This document shows, one piece after another, positions 16,905 through 25,964 of a stretch of 64,000 nt of DNA (position 1 is its first letter; each line of letters opens with the position of its first letter). Location: positions 1,272,291-1,336,290 of the forward strand of contig NZ_KI913949.1 of the NCBI RefSeq assembly GCF_000332095.2, in the 5' to 3' direction. The position numbers and the translations under genes are program-made. Source of the DNA: Leptolyngbya sp. PCC 6406 (GTDB lineage Bacteria > Cyanobacteriota > Cyanobacteriia > Phormidesmidales > Phormidesmidaceae). The notes under the pieces are model-generated. The model had not been told where the DNA came from. It saw nothing but the letters and a program-made list of their open reading frames with translations, and ran no database searches.

Positions 16905-18629
16905 CTACAGCCAAGACCCAACCCACCAGCGCCAAGCCAGGGCCTCCAGGGGCAGAGGCCAGCCCAGCCACAGAGGCAGCCAAAAGCCGAAACTGGCGAG
17001 CATCGCCCCCAGCAGAGTCCAGCCTGCCCAGCGCCAGCTTGGTCGGGGGGCGGTGAGCCATCGCCCCATAAGCCAAGCCAGGGCCAGTTCCGCTAGCAGG
17101 GCAGCGGGCTGATAGTGATAGAGAAAGGTGCTACGGCTGATCCCGGCCCAGGGCAACCATAGGGTCAGATAGGTGACGCATAGGAATATTGGGGGTGGGG
17201 GAGTGGGGGACAGGAATTTTAAGTTTTGAGTTTTGAGTTTTGAGTTTTGAGTTGAATGGCCCGTAGGGTGCATAACGCTAAGGCGTGGCTTCGCCCACGC
17301 GAAGCAATGCACCGCAGAGATGCCGCGCCCAATGCCAGGTATTGGGGTAGGGGCGCGGTTTCCGCGCCCAATGCAGGATGTCTTCGTAGGGTCAATCCCT
17401 TGCTTGCCCTGTTCATGTAGCGGCTCCGAAGGAGCAACATAGTCGTAGGGGGGTTGCCCGGTGGGTGGGTGACCGATATTGGGGTGGATGGGTGTGTATA
17501 GCCTAAAGGCATTCAAGAAAGGCGAGCCTGCCGGTTGACGATGAGCCTGCCTTTGGCATAGGGCTTGGGTGTTATTTGATTTCATGGCCCCAAGGATCTC
17601 AATGCGGTGAGTCCAGACTTTGGAAATCAACGGACACAGCCATTGATTCAGCACCATGATCAGGGCTGCTGTAGATAGCCACCACAGCACCGGGTTGCCA
17701 GTGCCGTAGAGGGCGATCGCCCTGCTATCTCCCAAGTCCTCGTAAAAATAGGCCATGGGTCGTAGCAGCAGCGGCCAACTAAACCAGGGAGACTGGTAGG
17801 GATGGGACGCCGTGAGCCCGAGGTGAGTAAAAAAGATCTCGCTATGGAGACTCCCCAGGTTCTGACCCATAAGCTGGAGATGGGGCCACCACCACAGGCT
17901 GTAGGTGAGGGCGGGCAGCACCCCGAGGGTAAAAAGGCGGGTTGCCCAATTCAGGCCAGGACCGAGGCTCAGCAGCCCTAGGGCTAGCAGGTATCCGGCC
18001 CCATTCCATTTCACCGCGATCGCACTTCCCAAACAGATCCCCGCCAGAGATCGCCACCCCCAAGCCCAGGAACTATGGGCTGCCCGTCCCCAAGCCCCGA
18101 GAGCCGCTAAACCCGCCACCACTAGGGCGGGATGGAGTAGGGCCAGACGGGATTCCACCAGGGCCAATCCATCCAAACTGGTTAGCCCCATTGCCAATAG
18201 GGTGAAAGCCCAACGGCGACGGGGATCGGTGCCGTAGCTCCATTCCCAGGCCACCCACCCCGCCAGTAGGGGGATGGCGGTGCCCAGCCCCCCATTCAGC
18301 CAGCGGTAGCTGAGGGGATCGAGGGTCTCAGGGGTGAGCCCCGCTGGCAACCCGTTGCCCGTAGTGACGGCGTAAAAAAGCCAGATCCCCGCCGCGATCG
18401 CAAGTTTGCCTAGGGGCGGATGCAAATCGAAAAAGGGGACGCCTTGCAAATAGTCCAGCGCAAATTGAACGTAGTACACCTCATCAAACACCAGGGTGGC
18501 GGGGGTAGCCATGGCCCCCCACCGCAGGATCAAATTCACAATCGTCAGCCCCAAGACCAATCCCCACCCCAGCCAGGGCCAAGACTGCTGAGAGGTCTGG
18601 GCAAGAGATGGCGAGAAAAAAGGTGGCAT
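16905..18629 (-). CDS. PMT-family (dolichyl-phosphate mannose-type) glycosyltransferase with in-frame repeat insertion
   Basis: A 574-residue multi-pass membrane protein. After one helix comes FDEVYYVQFALDYLQGVPF then FDLHPPLGKL, the D-E-containing first periplasmic loop typical of PMT/GT39 enzymes, which transfer sugars from a polyprenyl-phosphate donor. Eight or more hydrophobic helices follow to about residue 350. Between roughly residues 350 and 480 the protein reads through intergenic-type repeats (GRGNRAPT, NSKLKTQNLK) with no membrane character, and then helices resume (PPPIFLCVTYLTLWLPWAGI). The frame is kept across this insertion. Function may be lost or the loop tolerated. It is divergent from the DUF938 gene, 89 bp away. 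Confidence 0.8.
   Translation of the reverse strand: MPPFFSPSLAQTSQQSWPWLGWGLVLGLTIVNLILRWGAMATPATLVFDEVYYVQFALDYLQGVPFFDLHPPLGKLAIAAGIWLFYAVTTGNGLPAGLTPETLDPLSYRWLNGGLGTAIPLLAGWVAWEWSYGTDPRRRWAFTLLAMGLTSLDGLALVESRLALLHPALVVAGLAALGAWGRAAHSSWAWGWRSLAGICLGSAIAVKWNGAGYLLALGLLSLGPGLNWATRLFTLGVLPALTYSLWWWPHLQLMGQNLGSLHSEIFFTHLGLTASHPYQSPWFSWPLLLRPMAYFYEDLGDSRAIALYGTGNPVLWWLSTAALIMVLNQWLCPLISKVWTHRIEILGAMKSNNTQALCQRQAHRQPAGSPFLNAFRLYTPIHPNIGHPPTGQPPYDYVAPSEPLHEQGKQGIDPTKTSCIGRGNRAPTPIPGIGRGISAVHCFAWAKPRLSVMHPTGHSTQNSKLKTQNLKFLSPTPPPPIFLCVTYLTLWLPWAGISRSTFLYHYQPAALLAELALAWLMGRWLTAPRPSWRWAGWTLLGAMLASFGFWLPLWLGWPLPLEALAWRWWVGSWL
17195..17520. repeat. intergenic repeat block lying inside the PMT gene
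   Basis: Includes a TTTTGAG tandem tract (17217-17252), GTAGGGTGCATAACGC, the GCGCGGTTTCCGCGC block followed by AATGCAGGATG (about 17346-17380), and a segment CTTGCTTGCCCTGTTC that recurs near 27820. The same pieces occur between genes elsewhere in the window, but here they interrupt an otherwise continuous membrane-protein reading frame. Confidence 0.8.
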
Positions 18630-18718
18630 GGGAGGCTAGGGGTAGACGTTGTAAAGAGACTGCAAGTCAACGATGGAAACCTGGGAATCCGTATTGGCCG
18701 TATTGGAATACCACCACC

Positions 18719-19390
18719 ATGTCTGAGTCTAGCGATCGCCGCCGCCATGCCCCAGCAGCAGAGCGCAACCGCGAACCAATTTTGTCCGTACTCCAGCAGA
18801 TCTTGCCCACCACGGGTACGGTGCTGGAGATTGCCAGCGGTACCGGCCAGCACGCCGCCCATTTTGCCCCCGCCCTCGCTCCCCGTCACTGGTTACCCAG
18901 CGATCCCAACCCAGAAGCACGGGAAAGCATTCAGGCTTGGCGGTCTGAGGTAGATGGGGTCGAGTTGCATTCCCCCCTTGCCCTGGATGTAATGCGGGCA
19001 GACTGGTCCCAAATCATCCTGGACTGGAAACAACATCACCGGGATCATGTGCCCCCGATTGTAGCCCTCGTCGCCATTAACCTGATCCATATTTCCCCTT
19101 GGGCCGCCTGCCAAGGGCTGATGGCAGGGGCGGAAATCCTGCTGCCCCCCAGTGGCCTGCTCTATCTCTACGGCCCCTATCGACAGGGGGGAAGCCATAC
19201 CGCTCCCAGCAATGAAGCCTTTGACCTTAGCCTGCGATCGCAGGATTCCCGCTGGGGAGTCCGGGACTTGGAAGCAGTGGTGGCCCTAGCCACGACCCAC
19301 GGTCTAACGCTGACTCAGGTTATAGCCATGCCCGCCAACAACCTTTCTGTGGTGTTTTGTCGTCACGCCCTGGAGCGTGACGACAATTGA
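18719..19390 (+). CDS. DUF938 family SAM-dependent methyltransferase-like protein
   Basis: A 223-residue Rossmann-fold protein. It begins MSESSDRRRHAPAAERNREP, the family entry, followed by SAM-binding motif I VLEIASGTGQHAAHF and motif II WLPSDPNPEA. Later segments INLIHISPWAACQGLMAGA and GLLYLYGPYRQGG are conserved DUF938 blocks. Substrate is unknown. An upstream in-frame ATG at 18608 overlaps the start of the divergent PMT gene and is unlikely. The protein ends RHALERDDN. A GACGACAATT direct duplication spans the stop codon (19379-19398). Confidence 0.88.
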   Translation: MSESSDRRRHAPAAERNREPILSVLQQILPTTGTVLEIASGTGQHAAHFAPALAPRHWLPSDPNPEARESIQAWRSEVDGVELHSPLALDVMRADWSQIILDWKQHHRDHVPPIVALVAINLIHISPWAACQGLMAGAEILLPPSGLLYLYGPYRQGGSHTAPSNEAFDLSLRSQDSRWGVRDLEAVVALATTHGLTLTQVIAMPANNLSVVFCRHALERDDN

Positions 19391-19752
19391 CGACAATTAA
19401 CGAGTAAATCCTTGCGGGGTAGGCATGACCACGCCCACCCTAGGGAATCAAGCTAGGGGCTGTAACCGCCCCATAACCAGGAATCTGACGTTGATGCTTC
19501 ACATAAGGCTTCACAGTGCCTAGCAGCCGGGACTGGCCCATGAACTTATGTAACTTTTCCTGGGTTTATACTGGCTTAGATATCGGCCCCTGACCCGATG
19601 GCATCAGGGCGGTATAGAGAACCCAAGGTTGATCCCCATTGCCCCCATTCCCGGAGGAGAGGGCAACGGGGATCAAAGCGGTAGGGAGACATCCCTGTCT
19701 GGGGGCGTCTGGAGCGCAGTCCCCCATGCAGAATTTCTAGGAGAGATAAACC
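19391..19752. other. leader region of the TPR gene
   Basis: No open gene is seen. A TATACT box near 19567 preceded by AT-rich sequence could be a -10 promoter element for the TPR gene. A purine-rich GGAGGAGAGGG run and the ribosome site TAGGAGAG lie just ahead of ATG 19753. The long leader of about 180 bp could hold regulation, but no known riboswitch is recognised. Confidence 0.35.
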
Positions 19753-20949
19753 ATGATCAAACGCCAGTGGATAGCATCGTTCTTGGGAGCCAGTGTGTTG
19801 ACCCTGGGGGGAGCCACTTGGGGAGAGCCGATTGGGGCCGCTGAGGGCGCAGTTTCCCCACCCCTGGCTACCGCACCCACCGCCATCTTGCTCCCCAGCC
19901 CGATCACCTTGGCCCAGACCGCAACCCTCAACGATGCCGACCAGGAACAGTTTGATGAACTGTTACGCCAAGGGCAGGAACGGGTCTCGGCTCGGGACTA
20001 TGGAAATGCGATCGCAATTTACCAACAGGCCATGCGCCTGGACCCCGCCAATCCAAGGCTCCATTCCGGTATCGCCTATCTCTACACCCAGCAGGGTAAC
20101 CATGCCGAAGCCATCTCCGCTTATGAACAAGCCATTCGCCTCGACCCAGCACATTTACCCTCCCGTTACGCCCTAGCCTATAGCTACATCCAGCTAGAAC
20201 AGTACAACCGCGCCCTAGAGGTCTACCGCAATATCCTGACCGTAGACCCCCAGAATGAAACCGCCTATCTCGGTCTAGGCAGTATCTACATTCAGCAAGA
20301 AGACTACAGCGCCGCCCTAGAAGCCTACGAAGGGCTGCGGCGAGTTGCCCCCAACAATCCCAGTGGTGCGGAAGCGGTCGGTAACCTCTACCTCATTCAG
20401 GAAAACTACACCGCCGCCCGCGACGCCTTTCAACAGGCACTACGCCTCAATGCTAATCGCAGCAGCCTTCACGTAGGGCTAGCAGAGGCCCAAATTGCCC
20501 TAGGGCAGAGCAATAGCGCCTTTCAATCACTCCAGCGGGCCGTCCAGATAGACACCTCCAATGCCCAAGCCCATTTCCTATTAGGGGAAATTTTCATGCA
20601 GCGGAGAGATGAAGACGCCGCCTACCTCAGCTACCGTCGAGCGGCCCAGGCCGATGAAACCTTCATTCCGGCCCAAGCGGCAGCAGGAGCCCAGTATCTG
20701 GCCCGAGAAGAATATATCCAGGCAGTCCTAGCCTACCGTCGGATCACCCGCGCCCTCCCGAATAACCCCGGTGCCCACTACAATCTAGGACTGGCACTGT
20801 GGGGCCAGGGATTAAGGGGACAGGCCATTGCCTCTCTTCAACAGGCCCGTCGTCTTTATGACAGTCAAGGAGATCTAGCAGGAACAGAGCGCGTAGAGGC
20901 TTTATTTGCCCTATGGAACATTGATACCGCTGAGACAGAACGTCCTTAG
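19753..20949 (+). CDS. secreted TPR-repeat protein
   Basis: A 398-residue protein with an N-terminal signal sequence (MIKRQWIASFLGASVLTLGG, then a probable cleavage near AAEGA or LAQTA). From residue about 60 on it contains around nine TPR units, e.g. YGNAIAIYQQAMRLDPANPR, HAEAISAYEQAIRLDPAHLP and YNRALEVYRNILTVDPQNET, ending near residue 385. Such periplasmic or lumenal TPR proteins scaffold complexes, e.g. in photosystem assembly or envelope biogenesis; the partner cannot be inferred. AGGAGAGATAAACC precedes the ATG. The gene is followed with no gap by a convergent hypothetical gene. Confidence 0.88.
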   Translation: MIKRQWIASFLGASVLTLGGATWGEPIGAAEGAVSPPLATAPTAILLPSPITLAQTATLNDADQEQFDELLRQGQERVSARDYGNAIAIYQQAMRLDPANPRLHSGIAYLYTQQGNHAEAISAYEQAIRLDPAHLPSRYALAYSYIQLEQYNRALEVYRNILTVDPQNETAYLGLGSIYIQQEDYSAALEAYEGLRRVAPNNPSGAEAVGNLYLIQENYTAARDAFQQALRLNANRSSLHVGLAEAQIALGQSNSAFQSLQRAVQIDTSNAQAHFLLGEIFMQRRDEDAAYLSYRRAAQADETFIPAQAAAGAQYLAREEYIQAVLAYRRITRALPNNPGAHYNLGLALWGQGLRGQAIASLQQARRLYDSQGDLAGTERVEALFALWNIDTAETERP

Positions 20950-21321
20950 TTACACCGATGCCTCCACGGCGATTCCACGGACTTGCTCCGCTGACAGCAC
21001 CTGTTCTGCACCGCAAAGGTGTTGAATAGCCTGCTCAGCGGTGATCAGTCGCTTGAGCACCACTTGCCCGAAAGGCGGTGATCCTTCCGGGGCGACACCT
21101 GGAACATCACGGGATAGAGGGTGACCGGGTTGAGGGCACACCTCCACCATCAGCACCGCCTCCTCGACCTGATAGAGCCAGAGGATTTCCCCCTGCTCCT
21201 GAATACAGAGATCCAATCGCTGAATTTGGGGTTTGCGCTGCCAGCTCATTTCATTCCAGAGCCCGCCAAATTCCCATATCCGGCCTGTTACCCAGCCGTC
21301 TGAGAGAAAAAAATATTTCAC
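20950..21321 (-). CDS. conserved cyanobacterial-type hypothetical protein
   Basis: A soluble protein of 123 residues starting (GTG) KYFFLSDGWVTGRIWEFGG, with LWNEMSWQRKPQIQRLDLCI and YQVEEAVLMVEVCPQ, then a short helical C-terminus with AEQAIQHLCGAEQVLSAEQV. Strand-rich N-terminal half with several Trp. No domain is recognised. The GTG at 21321 is preceded by GGGGAG at five bases, and upstream in-frame ATG 21378 lacks a ribosome site, so the short form is chosen. Its stop abuts the stop of the TPR gene. Confidence 0.7.
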   Translation of the reverse strand: MKYFFLSDGWVTGRIWEFGGLWNEMSWQRKPQIQRLDLCIQEQGEILWLYQVEEAVLMVEVCPQPGHPLSRDVPGVAPEGSPPFGQVVLKRLITAEQAIQHLCGAEQVLSAEQVRGIAVEASV

Positions 21322-21636
21322 AGCCACTCCCCGTCGTGCCGTATCCAAAGAGATTATCCACCAAAGTGGCGGAATCATCAGGATATAGCCTTTCCTCGCT
21401 TCCTGTGGTCTCCCTGGGTAAAGCTAAGGGATCTGCGGGTACGTTACTTTCCTGCGAATCCCTAAGGTGGGTATCAGAAAACTAGAACTGAGCAACTGGA
21501 GCCTAAAGGCTGGTCGCTAAGAACCCATGCCTATAGCTCGCTTTGTTTACGAGAAATACAGGCTTTGAGAGGATGTTTTCAAATAGCGGTTCCCTAATGG
21601 ATGAGGTACAGCTCAACTTGATGGCAATTCGGGGAA

Positions 21637-21789
21637 CAAGGGGCTTAAGCCCCTTGCCTGTACTTAACCCGAGGCAGAAGTCCGTTAAAACGGACTCGCC
21701 CCCCTATCCCCAGCCCAGCTCCCAGTCCATTTTTAATAGCCATTAAAAATGGACTAGAGCCTGTTAGCCGGGAATTCAAAATTCCCGGC
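21637..21789. repeat. cluster of four palindromes
   Basis: Four near-perfect hairpins follow each other: CAAGGGGCTTAAGCCCCTTG at 21637-21656, AGTCCGTTAAAACGGACT at 21679-21696, AGTCCATTTTTAATAGCC with its partner at 21724-21755, and GCCGGGAATTC with AAATTCCCGGC at 21767-21789. This kind of hairpin series is a familiar intergenic repeat in several cyanobacteria. No gene is supported between 21322 and 21942. Confidence 0.75.
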
Positions 21790-21942
21790 GGGGTGACAGC
21801 GCTGATACCGCATTGACGTTTTTTAGCCCCCTACTCCTTGTCGAACTCAGGTCACGGAGGGAAGTTTCTGAGAAGTCGCTTCGCGAACAGCATGACATTG
21901 GATACGTCTCAAACAGCCTTTGAGGGTTTTGCCGGGTGGGCT

Positions 21943-22674
21943 CTAAATGTGGATGCCGCACTCGGTTTTGCCGCTGCCCCGCCAGCGCCCCGCCCGCTCA
22001 TGTTCGCCGGGATTGACCCGAGTAGTGAGGGGTTCGTCACCAATGCTGGCATAGCCCTGATCATGGAGGGGGTTATAGGGAACGTGGTGCTTGAGGGTAT
22101 AGCTCCACACGTCATTCCGGCTCCAGTTGGCCAGGGGATTAATCTTGAGCCGCCCATCCCCATCCCGTTCCAGAATCGGCATCTGCTCACGGGTAGAAGC
22201 CTGTTCCCGGCGACGCCCAGTGATCCAGGCGGTGACCCCGATTTCCTCTAGAGCCCGCTGGAGAGGTTCCACCTTAGTAAGATAGTGGAACTGGGCAATA
22301 TCTTGTTCCCATAGGGCTTCCCCGTAGCGGGCAGCAAAGGTTTCACGACTGCTGACCCCCTTGGCTCGATAGACCCGTAGATCTAGGTTGTAGCGAGATT
22401 TGGCCCGATCGACCGTTTCCAAGGTTTCACGAAAATGGTGCAGCGTATCGAGAAACAGTACGGGAATAGGAGGGTTGGGCTTTAGCTCTCGGTAGAGCAT
22501 ATCGGTAATCACCAATAGGCTGAAGGCACTGGTTTGCACAAGACCTTCAGGAATATTGTTGATGGCCCAGCTCAGGATGTGCTGAGGAGTAGCGGTTTCA
22601 AATCGCTGGTTAAGGGTCTCTAAGTCAAAGTCACCCGTGAGAGACCGAGGAGAAGAGATCATGCACTGAACCAT
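21943..22674 (-). CDS. cysH: phosphoadenylyl-sulfate (PAPS) reductase
   Basis: About 243 residues. The enzyme reduces PAPS to sulfite with thioredoxin or glutaredoxin as donor in assimilatory sulfate reduction. Visible signatures are the PP-loop-like region SAFSLLVITDMLYREL, VLFLDTLHHFRETLETV, AWITGRRREQASTRE, KINPLANWSRNDVW and the C-terminal catalytic ECGIHI. The extra Cys pairs that bind a [4Fe-4S] cluster in APS reductases are absent, so PAPS is the expected substrate. Start is uncertain among 22710, 22674 (MVQCM) and 22662 (MISSPRS). The divergent neighbour is a glutaredoxin-like gene, which fits a redox role. Confidence 0.93.
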   Translation of the reverse strand: MVQCMISSPRSLTGDFDLETLNQRFETATPQHILSWAINNIPEGLVQTSAFSLLVITDMLYRELKPNPPIPVLFLDTLHHFRETLETVDRAKSRYNLDLRVYRAKGVSSRETFAARYGEALWEQDIAQFHYLTKVEPLQRALEEIGVTAWITGRRREQASTREQMPILERDGDGRLKINPLANWSRNDVWSYTLKHHVPYNPLHDQGYASIGDEPLTTRVNPGEHERAGRWRGSGKTECGIHI

Positions 22675-22799
22675 AATGTCTTTGCCTTTAAGCGTCTGCG
22701 GCAGCGCCAAGTTTAGTTATACACCCTATCTTAACCAGGAATCACACATAAATCGGTCGGGATAGTGGGGATTATATTCCTTGTGAGCGGAAAATGGGT

Positions 22800-22870
22800 A
22801 TTGGGGTAGGGGCGCGGAAACCGCGCCCAATGCAGGATGTCGCCGTAGGGGCGAGGTTTTCGTGCCCAAT
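22800..22870. repeat. GCGCGG block in the cysH/glutaredoxin intergenic region
   Basis: GGGTAGGGGCGCGGAAACCG followed by CGCCCAATGCAGGATG matches the family at 2641, 17346 and 25968-28010. The centre reads GAAACC instead of GTTTCC, i.e. the palindromic core is in the other orientation. Confidence 0.75.
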
Positions 22871-22935
22871 TCAGAAAAGGGGTGAGGGTGGGGATGGGGC
22901 TACAATTTCCAACGTAGTGTTCAAAATTCACCGCG

Positions 22936-23220
22936 ATGGAACTGGTGCTGTATAGCAAACCGGGGTGCCACCTCTGCGAAGGGCTGGCGGAGAAGTTGGC
23001 GGCGCTGGGACATTTGGATTTCACCCTGGAGGTGCGGGATATTACCTCTAGGCCCGATTGGTTTGCCGCCTATCAGTATGAGATTCCGGTGCTGTGCCGT
23101 CGAATTATAACGGCGGCGGACAGTCGGGAGGAGCCCCTACCCCGGTTATCGCCTCGGGCTCCTGTAGCTCAGGTGGAGCGGTTGATACAGAAATACCTGG
23201 ACGCAGATACGGCACAATAG
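22936..23220 (+). CDS. glutaredoxin-like (DUF836) thiol protein
   Basis: A 94-residue thioredoxin-fold protein. MELVLYSKPGCHLCEGLAEKL has the C-H-L-C active site in the first strand-helix turn, followed by FTLEVRDITSRPDWFAAYQY and EIPVLCRR, with the conserved cis-Pro in I-P-V. This matches the DUF836 group of small glutaredoxin-like proteins of unknown target. It lies 31 bp upstream of murE on the same strand and probably shares its transcript. Confidence 0.87.
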   Translation: MELVLYSKPGCHLCEGLAEKLAALGHLDFTLEVRDITSRPDWFAAYQYEIPVLCRRIITAADSREEPLPRLSPRAPVAQVERLIQKYLDADTAQ

Positions 23221-23251
23221 CCTAAGCCCCGAGATGTGAGGAGTTGCTGAC

Positions 23252-24772
23252 GTGAAGCTGCGAGAATTACTGGCGAAGCTGCCGAGTAGTCTAATGGCCA
23301 TGGAGGACACCTTTGCGGCAGGTCATCCGGCGTTAGGACAATCGGTGGAGGGGATTTGTACCAACTCCCATGCCTGCCAACCGGGGGATCTATTCATTGG
23401 GATGCCGGGGACGCGGGTGGATGGGGGCGAGTTTTGGCCCAGTGCGGTAGAGGCGGGCGCGATCGCGGCTTTGATTTCCCCCGGTGCTTTCCAGTCCCAT
23501 CCGCCCCAGTCGGCCCAGTCCCGCGCCTTTGTGATTCCGATGACGGATATGGCTATTGCTTGTGCGGCGGCGGCGGCGGCTTTCTATGGCTACCCGGCTC
23601 GCCAGATGAAGCTAGTGGGGGTAACGGGCACTAATGGCAAAACCACAACGACTCACCTGATTGAAGCCCTCCTTCAGCGCAAGGGTGCCACGGCATTGCT
23701 AGGCACCCTCTATAGCCGCTGGCCGGGGCACCAAGCTACCGCCCTCCACACCACCCCCTTTGCGGTAGATCTCCAAAGTGATCTGAAGGTGGCACTCCAG
23801 GCGGGCTGCACTACTGCCGTGATGGAGATCAGTTCCCATGCCTTGGCCCAGCGTCGTCCCTGGGGCTGCCCCTTTGAGGTGGCGGTGTTTACGAACCTGA
23901 CCCAGGATCACCTGGACTACCACCGGGATATGGAGGATTATTTTGCGGCTAAGGCCCTGTTGTTTAGTTCTGACTACCTGGTGGGACGGGCCATTGTGAA
24001 TGGGGACGATCCCTACGGTAGGCGACTGCTGGATACCCTGCCCAGTGATCGCCGGTGGGTCTATAGTGTCTCTGACCCTAGGGTGGATCTCTATACCCAG
24101 GACTTGACCTACGGGGCAGAGGGGGTCCAGGGTACCCTCCATACCCCAGTGGGGAGTATTCCCTTCACGCTGCCGCTGGTGGGGCAGTTTAACTTGGCGA
24201 ATATGCTGGCGGCGGTGGGGGCGGCTCTGCATTTGGGGGTGGCTCTAGACGCCGTAGCGGTGGCACTGGCAGGATTTTCTGGGGTGCCTGGCCGCATGGA
24301 GCAGGTAGTGGGTATTGGGGAGCAGGATATCAGCGTGATTGTGGACTATGCCCACACGCCGGACAGTCTTCAGAATGCCTTGAAGGCGGCGCGACCCTTT
24401 GTTAAGGGTCGGTTGATCTGTGTGTTTGGCTGTGGCGGCGATCGCGATCGCACCAAGCGGCCCCAGATGGGTCGCATTGCCTATGAGTTGGCGGACCAGG
24501 TGGTGGTTACCTCTGATAATCCCCGGACTGAAGACCCAGAGCGGATCCTGGCGGATATCTTGGCAGGCATTGCAACGGAACTGCCGCCAGAGCAGGTGAT
24601 CTGCGATCGCGCTGACGCTATTCGTCAAGCCATTCTGCAAGCTCAGCCGGGGGATAGTGTTCTCATTGCAGGCAAGGGCCACGAGGATTATCAAATTCTG
24701 GGTACAGAGAAGATTCACTTTGACGATCGCGAACAGGCCCGCGCCGCCCTAGAACAGCGGGCTGTTAGGTGA
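23252..24772 (+). CDS. murE: UDP-MurNAc-L-Ala-D-Glu--meso-diaminopimelate ligase
   Basis: The 506-residue Mur ligase adds meso-DAP to the peptidoglycan precursor in the cytosol. The ATP loop is GVTGTNGKTTTTHLIEAL (Lys130). The middle domain has MEISSHALAQRR and FTNLTQDHLDYH, and the C-terminal domain has DYAHTPDSLQNAL, FGCGGDRDRTKRPQMG and the DAP-selecting DNPR (Asp422-Arg425). This supports DAP rather than lysine. The GTG at 23252 is the start. The stop directly adjoins the stop of the convergent GIDE-like gene. Confidence 0.97.
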   Translation: MKLRELLAKLPSSLMAMEDTFAAGHPALGQSVEGICTNSHACQPGDLFIGMPGTRVDGGEFWPSAVEAGAIAALISPGAFQSHPPQSAQSRAFVIPMTDMAIACAAAAAAFYGYPARQMKLVGVTGTNGKTTTTHLIEALLQRKGATALLGTLYSRWPGHQATALHTTPFAVDLQSDLKVALQAGCTTAVMEISSHALAQRRPWGCPFEVAVFTNLTQDHLDYHRDMEDYFAAKALLFSSDYLVGRAIVNGDDPYGRRLLDTLPSDRRWVYSVSDPRVDLYTQDLTYGAEGVQGTLHTPVGSIPFTLPLVGQFNLANMLAAVGAALHLGVALDAVAVALAGFSGVPGRMEQVVGIGEQDISVIVDYAHTPDSLQNALKAARPFVKGRLICVFGCGGDRDRTKRPQMGRIAYELADQVVVTSDNPRTEDPERILADILAGIATELPPEQVICDRADAIRQAILQAQPGDSVLIAGKGHEDYQILGTEKIHFDDREQARAALEQRAVR

Positions 24773-25423
24773 TTACCGCTGCTGTCGATAGCGTCGCCAA
24801 GTAGAAAAACCAGTGTAAATCGCACCCAGCACCAGCCCTCCGCCCAAGCCCATAAACCCCCGCGCCATCCACCGCAGCACAATGACACCTTGATTCAGAT
24901 CGGCGATATAGGTTTCATAGGTGCCAAAGGCCACTGTGGCAGATTGGAGCTTGGGCGGTGTGGAAGGGGCGACCACCTCCCCAATCACAAAGACCGGATC
25001 TCGAACCCGCAGCCCTTCATAGAGATCGGCACCATCCCGTTCGCTGTGGATCGTCCTGCCAATGGTGTAGCCAGAGGTGACTTCCACCTCTAGATCCACC
25101 CCCTTGACCCACAGGGGCGGCGAATGCCGTTCTCGCAACTCCCATGTGGTTTCGCCGTCACGGGTCACCCGTCGATAGCGACGGTAGGCCACAAAGGGAA
25201 GCTCTTCACCGGGGGGGGTGCGATCGCTAATATCCCCCTCTAGCCACACCCGAGTCCCCGCTTCCTGAAAGCTACTGGCCCTAGCCATTGGTGTCGCCGC
25301 CATCTCAGCAGCCGTAGAGAGGGATCGGGTAGACCAGAAACTCAAGCCCATCCCAGCACCGAGAAAGGGGACACCCACTAGGGCAAAAACCCCAGGCAAC
25401 AACCAGCGCTCCATCTGCCTCAC
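24773..25423 (-). CDS. GIDE-like membrane protein
   Basis: A 216-residue protein with one N-terminal (about 8-30) and one C-terminal (about 180-205, MARGFMGLGGGLVLGAIYTGF) membrane helix and a soluble strand-rich middle. TRVWLEGDISDRTPPGEELPF, YRRYRRVTRDGETTWELRE and WVKGVDLEVEV resemble the GIDE/BAM domain of bacterial and organellar proteins. No RING domain is present. Function unknown. It begins two bases after the flavin-reductase stop and is probably cotranscribed with it. Confidence 0.7.
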   Translation of the reverse strand: MRQMERWLLPGVFALVGVPFLGAGMGLSFWSTRSLSTAAEMAATPMARASSFQEAGTRVWLEGDISDRTPPGEELPFVAYRRYRRVTRDGETTWELRERHSPPLWVKGVDLEVEVTSGYTIGRTIHSERDGADLYEGLRVRDPVFVIGEVVAPSTPPKLQSATVAFGTYETYIADLNQGVIVLRWMARGFMGLGGGLVLGAIYTGFSTWRRYRQQR

Positions 25424-25425
25424 GG

Positions 25426-25908
25426 TTAGCCCCCGTAATTCCAGCCAGTGCTCTCCAGCAGCAGGGGATCACCCTCGCGGTGAATCGCCGCCCCCACCAC
25501 TTCACCCACAAAAACCGTATGGTCGCCGTGCTCCACAGCGCCAACCACCCGGCACTCCACATAGCCCAGGGTGTCCTTGATCACCGGACAACCCGTTTCC
25601 GGAGCCTCGTAGAACTCGATGTCTTCAAACTTATTTCCCACCCGGCGCAGGGGTTTGAAAAAGTTTTGGGCCAGAGATTTTTGCCCTGCCTCTGGAAAAC
25701 TGAGGGCAAAGACACCGCTGGCCTTGATCATGGCGTGGGAGGTGGAGTCATTTTTAACGCAGTTCACCACCAAGGGCGGCTGAAACGATGCCTGCATCAC
25801 CCAACTCGCGGTGAAGCCATTCATCTCCTCCCCATTCCGCACACCGCAGACATAGAGCCCGTGGGGGATCTTCCGCAGTAGGGTTTTCTTAGCCTGTTCA
25901 TCTAGCAT
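25426..25908 (-). CDS. flavin reductase-domain (FMN-binding) protein
   Basis: A 160-residue split-barrel flavoprotein. IPHGLYVCGVRNGEEMNGFT then ASWVMQASFQPPLVVNCVKN is the FMN-binding core of the flavin-reductase/DIM6 family, followed by SGVFALSFPEAGQ and GCPVIKDTLGYVECRVVGAV. It may be a stand-alone flavin reductase, or resemble the C-terminal reductase part of cyanobacterial flavodiiron proteins. GGAGAATATTC stands before ATG 25908. It heads a two-gene operon with the GIDE-like gene. Confidence 0.88.
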   Translation of the reverse strand: MLDEQAKKTLLRKIPHGLYVCGVRNGEEMNGFTASWVMQASFQPPLVVNCVKNDSTSHAMIKASGVFALSFPEAGQKSLAQNFFKPLRRVGNKFEDIEFYEAPETGCPVIKDTLGYVECRVVGAVEHGDHTVFVGEVVGAAIHREGDPLLLESTGWNYGG

Positions 25909-25964
25909 GAATATTCTCCAGTTATTTCAAAATTCACATCCACCACCCACCCACCCTCTCCCCT

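Noticed and set aside
21838-22251. Plus-strand frame overlapping cysH
   Set aside because: It is the complement of a well-supported cysH with catalytic motifs. The plus-strand product has no recognisable domain.
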